Shown in pieces: positions 48,117 to 56,393 of a stretch of DNA of 64,000 bases. The DNA is from Corynebacterium sp. HMSC036D02 (GTDB lineage Bacteria > Actinomycetota > Actinomycetes > Mycobacteriales > Mycobacteriaceae): the NCBI RefSeq assembly GCF_001836165.1, contig NZ_KV827648.1:62001-126000 (forward strand), read 5' to 3'. Position 1 is the stretch's first letter. The number at the start of each line of letters is the position of its first letter. The notes below the pieces were generated by a model that worked only from the letters and a program-made list of their open reading frames with translations, ran no database searches and was not told where the DNA came from. A program made the translations under genes and the position numbers.

Positions 48117-48992
48117 TTAGTTCTCGTCCTCGGTCTGGAGGCGGTGCTTGCCTTCGGACTCATGGTCATCGGTGATGCGGGAGGTGTCGGCATCCTTCTT
48201 GTCGGCGTTGCTGACCTCGATTTCGGTCTCGACGGCGTCCTGAATAGCGGTTTCTTCCTCGCGGTGCTTGGCCAGCTGCTCATCCAGCGAGCCCAGCAGC
48301 TCTTCGTCGCGCTCGACGACGCCCTCCTCAGCCAAGTCGGACTCCTTCTTGGCATCATCCTCAGTGGTGGAGGTGTAGACCAAGGTGGAGCCCTGCGGCG
48401 CGGACGGGGAGGAGAAGTCCTCAACGCGCGGCGGAACGGCGGATTCCTTCTCCTTCTTCTGGGCGAAGAAGTAGTAGATGCCACCGCCGATGGCAGCAAT
48501 GGCGGCAACGAGCGCGGAGATCAGCCAGATCTTCGAGCCCTTCTTCTTGTCCTTGCCGCTGAGGCGGCGGGCCTTCTTCTGCAGCTGGGCGCTCTGCTTC
48601 TGCGCCTTCTTCTCAGCCTTAGAAGCCTTCTTCTTAGCCTGCTTGCGGGCCTTGGAGGTCTTCTTTTCTGCCTGCTTCTGGGTCTTTTTCCACTGCTTGG
48701 AGGCCTTGTCCTGGGCCTCTGATGCAGCCTCAGAGAGCTTCTCGGTGGCTTCCTCGCTGCGCTCCTTGAGCTGTTCGAGGGTGCGCTCGAGGCGGGCATG
48801 CGCGGCCTTGGTTACGGCACCCGCTTCGCGGCGGGCCTCCGAGAACCACTCGCCATCGCGCTCTTCCATGCGGGCGGCGGCGGTCTCCAGGGCGGAGTAG
48901 GCCTCACGGGCCTTCTCATCGCGGCGTTCCTTGAGGCGCTCCACCAGGGCGGAGGTGGCGCTGATGGCTGTGGACAGGGCGGCGGGGTTCAT
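48117..48992 (-). CDS. Lysine/alanine-rich coiled-coil membrane protein
   Basis: The protein has 291 residues. An N-terminal coiled coil (about 1-95, many Glu/Arg heptads) runs into a block of about 55 residues (98-152) with repeated K-A-x-K-K units, then a single membrane helix (IWLISALVAAIAAIGGGIYYFF, about 154-175) and an acidic Ser/Thr/Glu-rich tail of 115 residues. There is no signal peptide. The lysine block resembles the tails of histone-like HupB/Lsr2-type DNA binders or teichoic-acid binding segments. I do not recognise the family. AAAGGAG lies upstream of the ATG. Confidence 0.72.
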   Translation of the reverse strand: MNPAALSTAISATSALVERLKERRDEKAREAYSALETAAARMEERDGEWFSEARREAGAVTKAAHARLERTLEQLKERSEEATEKLSEAASEAQDKASKQWKKTQKQAEKKTSKARKQAKKKASKAEKKAQKQSAQLQKKARRLSGKDKKKGSKIWLISALVAAIAAIGGGIYYFFAQKKEKESAVPPRVEDFSSPSAPQGSTLVYTSTTEDDAKKESDLAEEGVVERDEELLGSLDEQLAKHREEETAIQDAVETEIEVSNADKKDADTSRITDDHESEGKHRLQTEDEN

Positions 48993-49354
48993 GGGCTCAG
49001 GTGCTCCTTTACGTCAATACTGAGGTGATTTGAGTTGGACAACTGTTTATGGAGTGATTGTCGGCGCCGAACCGGGTGTGCCCGCGTTAGCGCTGGATAC
49101 TCCCTTTCAGCGTAGTGGTGGCGCGCAGGTCCCGCCACCAGATATGCCAGGCCGCGAGCTGTCCAAAGAAAATAGACAGCTTTGTACGGATTGGCCGGGT
49201 TTTTATTCACTAGCGCTATGGGCTAACGGTGCAGCTGACTGAGTTCTAAAGGTATTACCAATGTAAAAAGCCTTTCGTCCGAAATGGACAGCTTGGTACG
49301 TTTTGGGACATTAACACCGAAGACAAACAACGATAACCTGCAGAGGAGGTGAGC
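48993..49354 (+). promoter_or_regulatory. metF upstream region with two near-identical 17-base repeats
   Basis: This 362-base stretch has no convincing gene. ATAGACAGCTTTGTACG at 49172-49188 and ATGGACAGCTTGGTACG at 49284-49300 match at 15 of 17 positions. The first also pairs with AGCTGTC at 49157-49163 as an inverted repeat. In C. glutamicum the McbR repressor of methionine genes recognises TAGAC-N6-GTCTA; the left half TAGAC is present here but the right half is only partial. They are candidate operator sites for metF-metE. Confidence 0.45.
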
Positions 49355-50278
49355 ATGTCCCCGCGACTTTCCGCATCCGCACCACTAGACCAAATCAGCG
49401 AAGATACGCCCAAGGAGCTTAAGCGCACCGCTCTCTCCTTCGAGGTGATCCCGCCGCGCCACGATGCGGACGCTGCCAAGATTGACCGCTTGCTCGCCAC
49501 GCTCGCCACGTATAACCCCGACTACATCGCAGTCACCAGCTCCCAACGCTCTGGGTGGCTGGAGGGAACCGCAGCCTTCATTGAGAAGATCTCGCGCGAT
49601 ACAGCGATGCGTCCCCTGGCCCACCTGGCCTGCACCGCCGGCACAGAGGAAGAGCTCGTTGGCTGGATCGACACGCTGGTCGACGCCGGCGTCCGCGGCC
49701 TCCTTGCCCTCCGCGGCGACCTTCCGGAGGGCGGCATGCCCGAAGGGCACCTGCCGCACGCCGATTCCCTGGTCCGGCTCATCCGCCGCTGGGAATCCGA
49801 CCGCGTGGCGCGCTTGGCAGCCGGCCGCTTGGCGGTGGGCGTGGCTTGCTACCCCAACGGCCACGCCGAGTCCGCCACGCCGGACGAGGACATCGACGTT
49901 CTTTTGGCCAAGCAGCGCCTCGGCGCAGACTTCGCCATCACCCAGCTTTTCTTCGACGCGGAGGATTACGTCCGCTTTGCCCAGCGCGCTCGGCTGGCGG
50001 GTGTGCGCATTCCGCTCATCCCCGGGATCATGCCGATGACGAGCCGTGCTCGGGTGGAGCGAATGTGCCAGCTGTCCGGGTTGGACGGGCCGACCAAGGT
50101 CCTTGACCGACTCGCGGCAGCGACCTCCCCCGAGGAAGAGAAAGAAATCGGCATGCAGATTACAGCCAAACTGGCTAAGTCGGTGATGAACGCCGGCGCC
50201 GACGGGCTGCACATCTACACGCACAACAATCCAGACATTACGACTGACCTGCTCAACCGAATTGGAGTCACCCCATGA
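49355..50278 (+). CDS. metF: Methylenetetrahydrofolate reductase
   Basis: The protein has 307 residues from ATG 49355, with GAGGAGG five bases upstream; the in-frame GTG at 49349 lies within that ribosome site. It reduces methylene-THF to methyl-THF, the methyl donor for MetE. Family motifs are FEVIPPRHDADAAKID, ACTAGTEEEL, LLALRGDLPEGG and ITQLFFDAEDYVRF, and the FAD-binding barrel ends with LHIYTHN. It overlaps metE by 4 bases. Confidence 0.95.
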   Translation: MSPRLSASAPLDQISEDTPKELKRTALSFEVIPPRHDADAAKIDRLLATLATYNPDYIAVTSSQRSGWLEGTAAFIEKISRDTAMRPLAHLACTAGTEEELVGWIDTLVDAGVRGLLALRGDLPEGGMPEGHLPHADSLVRLIRRWESDRVARLAAGRLAVGVACYPNGHAESATPDEDIDVLLAKQRLGADFAITQLFFDAEDYVRFAQRARLAGVRIPLIPGIMPMTSRARVERMCQLSGLDGPTKVLDRLAAATSPEEEKEIGMQITAKLAKSVMNAGADGLHIYTHNNPDITTDLLNRIGVTP

Positions 50279-52539
50279 CCGCATCCTTCCCTAAGGCCAC
50301 GATTGAGGGCTACCCACGCGTCGGTGCCCACCGCGAGCTCAAGCGCGCGCTGGAGTCCTACTGGTCCGGCAAGATCGACGGCGAGACCTTCGAATCCGCC
50401 GCGCACTCCCTGCGCCTCGACACCTACGCCCGCCTCAAGGAGCTGGGCCTCACTGAGGACTACGCCATCCCGGCCGACGTTGCCTACTACGACCACGTCC
50501 TCGAGACCGCGTTGACCGTAGGCGCTGCTCAGGGCGAGAGCCTCGATGATGAGTTCACCCTGGCCCGCGGAAACAAGGACACGGCGCCGCTGGAGATGAC
50601 TAAGTGGTTCGACACCAACTACCACTACATCGTTCCTGAGATTACCGATGACCAGACCTTTAGCGCCCGCCCGCAGCGCGTGCTGAAGATCGTCGAGGAG
50701 GCCCGCGCCGCTGGCCACACCGTGCGTCCGGTCCTCGTTGGCCCAGTGACCCTGCTGGCGCTGTCCAAGCAGGCCGAGGGCGCCACTAAGCAGCCGCTCG
50801 ACCACCTTAATGAGCTCGTGGACTCCTACCTCACCGTATTGGCTGAGCTTCACGACGCCAGCGTCGAATGGATCCAGCTCGCCGAGCCGGCTCTAGTAGC
50901 CGACCTCGCCGCGGCTGACGACGCCACCCTCGCCGCCGCACTCAAGAGCGCCTATGGCCGCATCCTGGGCGCGGAGAAGCGCCCGCAGGTTTACCTGACC
51001 ACGCCCTATGGTTCTCTCAACGCTGGCCTCGACGTCATCACCGAGCTTCAGCCGGAAGCAGTCCAGGTGGATCTCTCCGTGGGCACACTGGCTCTGGACA
51101 ACTCCTACCTCGAGCGCGTGGCCAAGCTCGCCGGCGCCACCCACCTCTCCGCCGGCCTGGTCGACGGCCGCAATGTCTGGGCCGCCAACCTCCGCGACCT
51201 GCGCGAGAAGCTCGAGACCCTCGGCGAAGGCGTTTCTGTAACCACCTCCGTGTCCCTGCAGCACGTGCCGCACACCGTGGAGGCGGAGACCTCCCTGCCG
51301 GTGGACGTCGCCACCTGGTTCGCTTTTGCTGATGAGAAGATCCGTGAGGTCGTAGCACTCGCCGCCGGCCCGCTCGATGCCCCAGAGGCTTATGCTCAGG
51401 CCGACCGCGCCGTGCGCACCCGCGCCGAGTCCTCCCGCACCCATGACCAGGCAGTACAGGATCGCACTGCGCAGTTGCCGGAGGGCCAGGTTCAGCGCCA
51501 GCCGGAGTTCGCCGAGCGCAACAAGGCCCAGGAAGCCCTCGGCCTGCCACAGCTGCCAACCACCACCATCGGCTCCTTCCCGCAGACTGCTGAGATTCGC
51601 GCCGCCCGCGCCGCACACCGCAAGGGCGAGCTCTCCGATGCCGACTACACCGAGGCACTGCGCAACGAGGTGAAGTCCGTCATCGAGCTGCAGGAGCGCC
51701 TAGGTTTGGACGTTCTGGTCCACGGTGAGCCGGAGCGCAACGACATGGTGCAGTACTTCGCCGAGCTTCTCGACGGCTTTGTCGTCACCGAGAACGGCTG
51801 GGTCCAGTCCTACGGCTCCCGTTGCACCCGTCCGCCAATCGTGGTTGGTGACATCTCCCGCCCGAAGGCCATGACCACTGAGTGGGCGAAGTTCGCGCAG
51901 TCCCTGTCCGAGAAGCACGTCAAGGGCATGCTCACCGGTCCGGTGACCATCTTGGCCTGGTCCTTCGTGCGCGATGATGTTCACCAGTCTGTCTCCGCTG
52001 ATCAGCTCGGCGTGGCGCTGGCCGACGAAGTCCGCGACCTCGAGGAGGCCGGCATCGACATCATCCAGATCGACGAGCCCGCCCTGCGCGAGCTGCTGCC
52101 GCTGCGCGAGCAGGACCGCAAGGCCTACCTCGACTGGGCAGTTCGCTCATTCCGCCTCGTAGCACTCGAGGCCAAGCCGACCACTCAGATCCACACGCAC
52201 CTGTGTTACTCGGAGTTCGGCCAGATCATCGACGCCGTCGCCGGCCTCGACGCCGACGTCACCTCCATCGAGGCGGCCCGCTCCCGCATGGAGCTGCTCG
52301 AGGACATCGATGAGAAGTTCCACTCCGAGATCGGCCCGGGCATCTACGACATCCACTCCCCGCGCATCCCGTCCGTGGCGGAAATGGCCGAGCTCATCCG
52401 CGCCGCTCTGAAGAACGTGCCTGTGGAGCGCCTGTGGGTCAATCCGGACTGCGGCCTGAAGACCCGCGGTTACGAGGAGACCGAGGCCTCCCTGCGCAAT
52501 ATGGTCCTCGCCCGCGACGAGGTCCGCGCCAGCCTCTAG
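50275..52539 (+). CDS. metE: Cobalamin-independent methionine synthase
   Basis: The protein has 754 residues, the usual length. It moves the methyl group from methyl-THF polyglutamate to homocysteine without vitamin B12. The N-terminal barrel begins [19 protein letters not shown]. The C-terminal catalytic barrel has [17 protein letters not shown], the zinc-site strands [12 protein letters not shown] and [10 protein letters not shown], and the last ligand in NPDCGLKTR. It is coupled to metF through ATGA and ends in a perfect terminator. Confidence 0.97.
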   Translation: MTASFPKATIEGYPRVGAHRELKRALESYWSGKIDGETFESAAHSLRLDTYARLKELGLTEDYAIPADVAYYDHVLETALTVGAAQGESLDDEFTLARGNKDTAPLEMTKWFDTNYHYIVPEITDDQTFSARPQRVLKIVEEARAAGHTVRPVLVGPVTLLALSKQAEGATKQPLDHLNELVDSYLTVLAELHDASVEWIQLAEPALVADLAAADDATLAAALKSAYGRILGAEKRPQVYLTTPYGSLNAGLDVITELQPEAVQVDLSVGTLALDNSYLERVAKLAGATHLSAGLVDGRNVWAANLRDLREKLETLGEGVSVTTSVSLQHVPHTVEAETSLPVDVATWFAFADEKIREVVALAAGPLDAPEAYAQADRAVRTRAESSRTHDQAVQDRTAQLPEGQVQRQPEFAERNKAQEALGLPQLPTTTIGSFPQTAEIRAARAAHRKGELSDADYTEALRNEVKSVIELQERLGLDVLVHGEPERNDMVQYFAELLDGFVVTENGWVQSYGSRCTRPPIVVGDISRPKAMTTEWAKFAQSLSEKHVKGMLTGPVTILAWSFVRDDVHQSVSADQLGVALADEVRDLEEAGIDIIQIDEPALRELLPLREQDRKAYLDWAVRSFRLVALEAKPTTQIHTHLCYSEFGQIIDAVAGLDADVTSIEAARSRMELLEDIDEKFHSEIGPGIYDIHSPRIPSVAEMAELIRAALKNVPVERLWVNPDCGLKTRGYEETEASLRNMVLARDEVRASL

Positions 52540-52570
52540 AGGTTTAAATCTTTGGATTTAAACCTTTTAA
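52540..52570. terminator. Bidirectional terminator between metE and the HAD gene
   Basis: AGGTTTAAATC and GATTTAAACCT form a perfect 11-bp stem with loop TTTG, followed by TTTTAA. On the minus strand it lies just at the 3' end of the HAD gene. Confidence 0.85.
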
Positions 52571-53205
52571 AAGTAGCCCATCGCCGTGAGCTCACTGAGC
52601 GCGGCGATGTCTCCGTTTCCGGCCCTATCGAAGTGCAGCGCCTTGAGCCCCGCGGCCCGGGCGCCCTCGACATCATTGGCCACCGAATCGCCCACCATGA
52701 GAGTGGCGCCCGGTTCCACCTCTAGGCGCCGACAAGCCTCGAGGTAGGCCTCCGGGTGCGGCTTGGGGCGGCCCATCTCCACGGTGGGAAAGAGCTCAAC
52801 GCCTGGCAGGTCGAGTCCGCCCGCCTTGAGCTTGCCCTCCTGCATCTCACGAGCCCCGTTCGTCAAAACGCCCACCTTAAGGCCGCGGGACAGGACATGC
52901 TGGAGGGTGGGGAGGGCGTCGCCAAGCGCCTGCCAATGCTTTTCATACGCGGCCAAATACTTGGCATATTCCGCCAACGCCTCCTGCTCCGTCATCTCCG
53001 GGCGGCCCAGGAACTCGCGGCAGCGCTCCACGCGCTGGCCCTGGTGGGAGACCTCGCCGCGCTCGTAGGCGGCGAACCACTTCTTTTCGATCTCCGCGAA
53101 GCGCTCGTGATGACCGCCCGGCAGCCACTCCTCGACGGCCGCATGCATCGCAGCGGTGTGGTCCATGAGAGTGTCATCGAGATCGAAGAGAATGGCGCGG
53201 ATCAT
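52567..53205 (-). CDS. HAD-superfamily hydrolase
   Basis: The protein has 212 residues from ATG 53205. The nucleophile motif is FDLDDTLMDHT near residue 8, motif II is VLTNGAREMQ, the lysine is in GRPKPHPEAY and the acidic motif is MVGDSVANDVEGA. It is a phosphatase-like enzyme of unknown substrate, with a helical cap after motif I. TACGGT lies 7 bases before the ATG, so the message may be leaderless. It is divergent from ppiA. Confidence 0.92.
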   Translation of the reverse strand: MIRAILFDLDDTLMDHTAAMHAAVEEWLPGGHHERFAEIEKKWFAAYERGEVSHQGQRVERCREFLGRPEMTEQEALAEYAKYLAAYEKHWQALGDALPTLQHVLSRGLKVGVLTNGAREMQEGKLKAGGLDLPGVELFPTVEMGRPKPHPEAYLEACRRLEVEPGATLMVGDSVANDVEGARAAGLKALHFDRAGNGDIAALSELTAMGYF

Positions 53206-53283
53206 GCTTGTAACCGTACGCAGATCGCTCACAGCGTTGTGCCGAAACGACGCACCGGGAGAAATTTCCATACAATGGCTGGC

Positions 53284-53805
53284 ATGACTCAGAAGACCGC
53301 AACTGCAACGATGCACACCAACTACGGTGACATTGTTATCGACCTGTTCGGTAACCACGCACCGGTAACCGTTGAGAACTTCATCGGCCTGGCCAAGGGC
53401 GAGAAGGACTACACCACCCAGAACGCCAAGGGTGAGCAGTCCGGCCCGTTCTACGATGGCGCTATCTTCCACCGCGTTATCGACCAGTTCATGATCCAGG
53501 GCGGTGACCCCACCGGCACCGGCCGTGGTGGCCCCGGCTACCAGTTCCAGGATGAGTTCCACCCGGAGCTGCAGTTCGACCGCCCGTTCCTGCTGGCCAT
53601 GGCGAACGCCGGCCCGGGCACCAACGGCTCCCAGTTCTTCATCACCGTGGCGCCGACCCCGCACCTGAACAACCACCACACCATCTTCGGTGAGGTCACC
53701 GATGCGGCTTCCCAGGAAGTCGTGTCCAAGATTGCGAAGGTCTCCACCGACCGCATGGACCGTCCGGCTGAGGACGTTGTCATCGAGTCCATCGAGATCG
53801 CCTAA
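53284..53805 (+). CDS. ppiA: Cyclophilin-type peptidyl-prolyl cis-trans isomerase
   Basis: The protein has 173 residues from ATG 53284; ATG 53275 nine bases earlier is less likely. The cyclophilin pattern is FHRVIDQFMIQGGDPTGTGRGGPGY, then FLLAMANAGPGTNGSQFFIT and LNNHHTIFGEV, with the usual catalytic Arg in FHRV. It has no signal and is cytoplasmic. TACAAT lies exactly 7 bases before the ATG without a ribosome site, which is a clean leaderless arrangement. Confidence 0.95.
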   Translation: MTQKTATATMHTNYGDIVIDLFGNHAPVTVENFIGLAKGEKDYTTQNAKGEQSGPFYDGAIFHRVIDQFMIQGGDPTGTGRGGPGYQFQDEFHPELQFDRPFLLAMANAGPGTNGSQFFITVAPTPHLNNHHTIFGEVTDAASQEVVSKIAKVSTDRMDRPAEDVVIESIEIA

Positions 53806-53824
53806 GCGTTTTAGCTTTTCATCT

Positions 53825-53865
53825 GAGCCCGCTGCCACGTGATGTGGTGGCGGGCTCGTTGTTTT
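53825..53865 (+). terminator. Terminator after ppiA
   Basis: GAGCCCGCTGCCAC and GTGGTGGCGGGCTC pair over 14 positions with one mismatch around a 5-base loop, followed by GTTGTTTT. It ends 10 bases before the rhomboid gene, which therefore needs its own promoter or readthrough. Confidence 0.85.
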
Positions 53866-53875
53866 AGGAGTCTGC

Positions 53876-54520
53876 GTGAAAAATTATTTTCGTTCGGCGC
53901 CAGTCACCATGGTGCTCATGGTGCTGTGCATTGGGGCATGGTTGGTCACGGCCATCCAGGCCAAGACCCTCTCTACGCCCTACTATCGCAGCTTGCTGGC
54001 CCAAGACTGGACGCTGTGGGGCCCTGAAGTGTCCGAGCACCCCGCAACTGTCATTACCGCGGGCTTTATGCACCTCGACGCCGGGCACCTCTTGGTCAAC
54101 ATGGTGATGCTGTTCTTTGTGGGCAGGGAAGTAGAACGCGCCCTGGGCAGCGCGCTGTATGTGGCGGCCTATCTCATCTCCATTGTTGGCTCTTCCGCCG
54201 CAGTGCTGTGGATGGACTTCGGCACACCCACGGTGGGCGCCTCCGGCGCCCTCTTTGCGCTCATGGGACTACTCATCGGCGTGTACCGCAGCCGCGGTTT
54301 AGACCTGCGAGCGCCCATCGTCTTGGTCGTAGCAAACGTTGTCTACAGCTTTGTGGCGGAGAACGTCTCCGTGTGGGGGCACTTGGGCGGTTTGCTGACA
54401 GGACTGCTGTTGGCACCATTCCTCTTTCGCCAACGGGCGTGGCTGCGTTGGCTGGGGATATGGCTTATTGCTGTCGTGGTAGCCGTGTTAGCGGCGCTGC
54501 GAGCTGGGCTTTGGGGATAA
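53876..54520 (+). CDS. Rhomboid-family intramembrane serine protease
   Basis: The protein has 214 residues from GTG 53876, with GGAG upstream. It has six membrane helices. HLDAGHLLVNMVMLFFVG carries the N-terminal histidines of the family, the catalytic serine is in VGASGALFALMG, and the catalytic histidine is in WGHLGGLLTGLLLA. It would cut membrane proteins within the bilayer, and its substrates are unknown. Its stop codon lies in the first DnaA-like box of the cluster downstream. Confidence 0.9.
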   Translation: MKNYFRSAPVTMVLMVLCIGAWLVTAIQAKTLSTPYYRSLLAQDWTLWGPEVSEHPATVITAGFMHLDAGHLLVNMVMLFFVGREVERALGSALYVAAYLISIVGSSAAVLWMDFGTPTVGASGALFALMGLLIGVYRSRGLDLRAPIVLVVANVVYSFVAENVSVWGHLGGLLTGLLLAPFLFRQRAWLRWLGIWLIAVVVAVLAALRAGLWG

Positions 54521-54766
54521 CTCGGGCGTGTTATCCACCAAAACCTCTGTGCGAAAGAATTCCACATCAGTTATCCACATTGTGGATAACTACATTTTTG
54601 TAATTTACCGAACATGTGCGCCAAGATAACCGCAGATCAGCAGCGTATTAGGTTGTGTTCGAAGTTTTTGTGCGGGCTGTGGGAAGCGTGAAAACACTTA
54701 TCCACAGGGTGTGGAGAAAGGCTGTGGAATTCGTTCTCCACAGAGTTATCCCCACCCTGTGGATAA
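54512..54766. other. Distal DnaA-box cluster C, 24 kb from dnaA
   Basis: Perfect 9-mer boxes are at 54571-54579 (+), 54581-54589 (-), 54698-54706 (+) and 54758-54766 (-). Boxes with one mismatch are at 54512-54520, 54531-54539, 54710-54718, 54734-54742 and 54746-54754. The first two perfect boxes are head-to-head, one base apart, followed by an A/T-rich tract (54586-54610). No gene lies from 54521 to 54866. The density is higher than in either cluster next to dnaA. Confidence 0.75.
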
Positions 54767-54866
54767 CTTTGTACCCAAGGTGTTAACGGTGCTCCGGTTG
54801 CGGGGTGGTGTTGGGAATCGCGTACTTTCGAATAGCGGTTGTCTACGTGGAATTCCCAAAGGTGGC

Positions 54867-55104
54867 TTATCGAAACAGAGCTCCCGTTAGCGCTATACGA
54901 CGCCTCATGCCTAGCGAGTAGGTTTTGAGCTGCTGGTCGTAGCGGTGTGACATATCGACCAGCTCTAAAATCTCTTGTACCCGATGCTTATCGACGTCAT
55001 ATAGCCTCGCCATTGCGTGGAGATGCCGTGAGGTTCGCGCCGTGGACAACCTCATGTCCGGCGAAGGAGACGGTGATGTCTCGAGCAGTGAATACGGTGT
55101 TCAT
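54867..55104 (-). pseudogene. Remnant of an ABC transporter ATP-binding protein
   Basis: Reading on the minus strand from ATG 55104 (AGAGGT upstream), the first codons give MNTVFTARDITVSFAGHEVV, the usual start of an ABC-2-type ATPase. A different frame then continues TSRHLHAMARLYDVDKHRVQEIL and LKTYSLGMRRRIALTGALFR, the helical region and signature (SLGM) of the same kind of protein, and stops. Walker A and about 60 residues are missing at the junction, and everything after the signature, including Walker B, is lost. It is therefore an internally deleted, frameshifted and truncated gene. No permease partner remains nearby. Confidence 0.75.
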
Positions 55105-55188
55105 ACCTCTGACGATATTGATCAGGGGCATGAGAAACATCGCCTAAGCAGGCATTCTTTTGCCTCCGCCATTTGGGGGAGAAGCCCG

Positions 55189-55431
55189 TTAATCGAGCAG
55201 AGCGCGGTACTGCTTGCGGGCCTTCATGGAATGAATGATGGTCTCGGTCCCGTCGTCCCAGATAAGAACAACGAGCTCAAGTAATCTCATTGAGCCGTCG
55301 AATCCGAGGCGAAGTTCTCGCTGTGGGTTCTCGTCGTCGAGTGGAGCTTTAAAGACACAAGTTGATGTTGCTGCGGTTACGGAATCCTCCGGCTTGATGC
55401 CGTGTTTTGTGGCGCTCCGGCGAACCTCCAT
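55189..55431 (-). CDS. Putative toxin of a two-gene TA module (BrnT-like)
   Basis: The protein has 80 residues. The pattern RSATKHGIKPEDSVTAAT, a central strand pair, then RLLELVVLIWDDGTETIIHSM and KARKQYRALL resembles the small RelE-fold BrnT-type toxins common in actinobacteria (KHG near the N-terminus, final M-x-A/x-R-K). The upstream gene encodes an RHH protein and ends 2 bases before this start. A ribonuclease activity is inferred only from this likeness. Confidence 0.6.
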   Translation of the reverse strand: MEVRRSATKHGIKPEDSVTAATSTCVFKAPLDDENPQRELRLGFDGSMRLLELVVLIWDDGTETIIHSMKARKQYRALLD

Positions 55432-55433
55432 TT

Positions 55434-55679
55434 TTAAATGGCTTTTCTTAGCGCTTCACGGATTGCTTGTGACCTAGACCATCCATGCGCTGCGGCATAC
55501 TTGTCCAAGTCTGCAATTTCATTGGGCGAAAGGCGGATCGAGATAATCTTTGCGGCCTGGTTGTCGCGGGGTTTCCGCCCCCGAGTACGAAGAGTCTCCA
55601 CGTCGTAACCATTTTCGGCTTCCATTACCCATTCATCAATTTGCTCTTCGCTGATCGGCTGTCCATTGATAGTCTTCAT
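55434..55679 (-). CDS. Ribbon-helix-helix antitoxin of the BrnT-like module
   Basis: The protein has 81 residues. Its N-terminal third (INGQPISEEQIDEWVMEAENGYDVETL) looks like a toxin-binding helix, followed by a basic RGRKPRDN linker and a C-terminal RHH motif (KIISIRLSPNEIADLDKYAAAHGWSRSQAIREALRKAI). TACGAT lies exactly 7 bases before the ATG and is covered by a palindrome, so the operon is probably leaderless and autorepressed. Confidence 0.75.
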   Translation of the reverse strand: MKTINGQPISEEQIDEWVMEAENGYDVETLRTRGRKPRDNQAAKIISIRLSPNEIADLDKYAAAHGWSRSQAIREALRKAI

Positions 55680-55682
55680 AAC

Positions 55683-55697
55683 CGTAATCGTATTACG
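55683..55697 (-). promoter_or_regulatory. Operator palindrome of the BrnT-like module
   Basis: CGTAATACGATTACG (minus strand) is a perfect 6+3+6 palindrome that contains the -10 box TACGAT of the antitoxin gene. Confidence 0.65.
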
Positions 55698-55730
55698 AAA
55701 AGAGGCTCTGTCGCTAGAGTGAAGTTCGGA

Positions 55731-56384
55731 CTAGGAGCCAGCGCCGCCCAGAATCTTGGTCACCAGGTTCAGGCGCGTGCTGGCGCCGAAGATGGTGATG
55801 AGGCGTGAGACATGCTTCTTCACGGCGGACTCGGAATAGCCGGTGGCGGCAGCGATCTCTGAATTTGAGTTGCCGGCGAGGAGGAGTTTGAGGACGGCAA
55901 TTTCGGCGTCGTGAAGCTCGTGGCTATCAATGGCGGCGGCGACGGGATCGCGTGGGGTGGCGGGCTCACCGATGTAGTCCACCAAGCGATGCATGGCGGC
56001 GGGTGCCACGACGGTGCCACCCTCCACGGCGGCGCGAACCGCCTCGATGATTGAGCGCGGGCGTTGGTTCTTCAAGATATAACCCGCGCCGCCCGCCCGG
56101 AGGATCTTCAGCATCGTGTCATCCGAGTCGAAAGCGGTTACCGCCAAAAACGTCGGAGGATTCGGCGCGGAGTTCAAGTGCTTGAGCAGCGTGATGCCGT
56201 CCATGTGCGGCATGTGAATATCGGCGAGGACGAGGTCCGGCTTGGCTTCTTCAAGCTGGGTCAAGCAATCCGCGCCGTTGGTTGCCTCACCGACCACCGT
56301 GATGTCCTCGGTGGTCTGGAAATAGACGCGGAGCGTCGAGCGAACGAGCTCATCATCGTCAACGAGGAAAACCCGAATGCTCAT
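55731..56384 (-). CDS. LuxR/NarL-family response regulator
   Basis: The protein has 217 residues. The receiver domain has VFLVDDDELVRS with the acidic pair, the phospho-accepting Asp in LVLADIHMPHMDG, and the conserved Lys in YILKNQRP. The C-terminal LuxR helix-turn-helix is seen in LLAGNSNSEIAAATGYSESAVKKHVSRL. Its kinase is encoded upstream, on the far side of a tiny secreted-protein gene. TAAACT lies 6 bases before the ATG, so it may have its own leaderless promoter. Confidence 0.93.
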   Translation of the reverse strand: MSIRVFLVDDDELVRSTLRVYFQTTEDITVVGEATNGADCLTQLEEAKPDLVLADIHMPHMDGITLLKHLNSAPNPPTFLAVTAFDSDDTMLKILRAGGAGYILKNQRPRSIIEAVRAAVEGGTVVAPAAMHRLVDYIGEPATPRDPVAAAIDSHELHDAEIAVLKLLLAGNSNSEIAAATGYSESAVKKHVSRLITIFGASTRLNLVTKILGGAGS

Positions 56385-56393
56385 GGGAACAGT

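Noticed and set aside
49030-49242. Open frame of 70 residues upstream of metF
   Set aside because: It has no start signal and overlaps the 17-base repeats that look regulatory.
52756-53283. N-terminal extension of ppiA
   Set aside because: It is antisense to the HAD hydrolase gene; cyclophilin homology and the leaderless -10 box place the start at 53284.
53834-53840. CACGTG after ppiA as a parS candidate
   Set aside because: Only the central CACGTG is present, within the loop region of a clear terminator.
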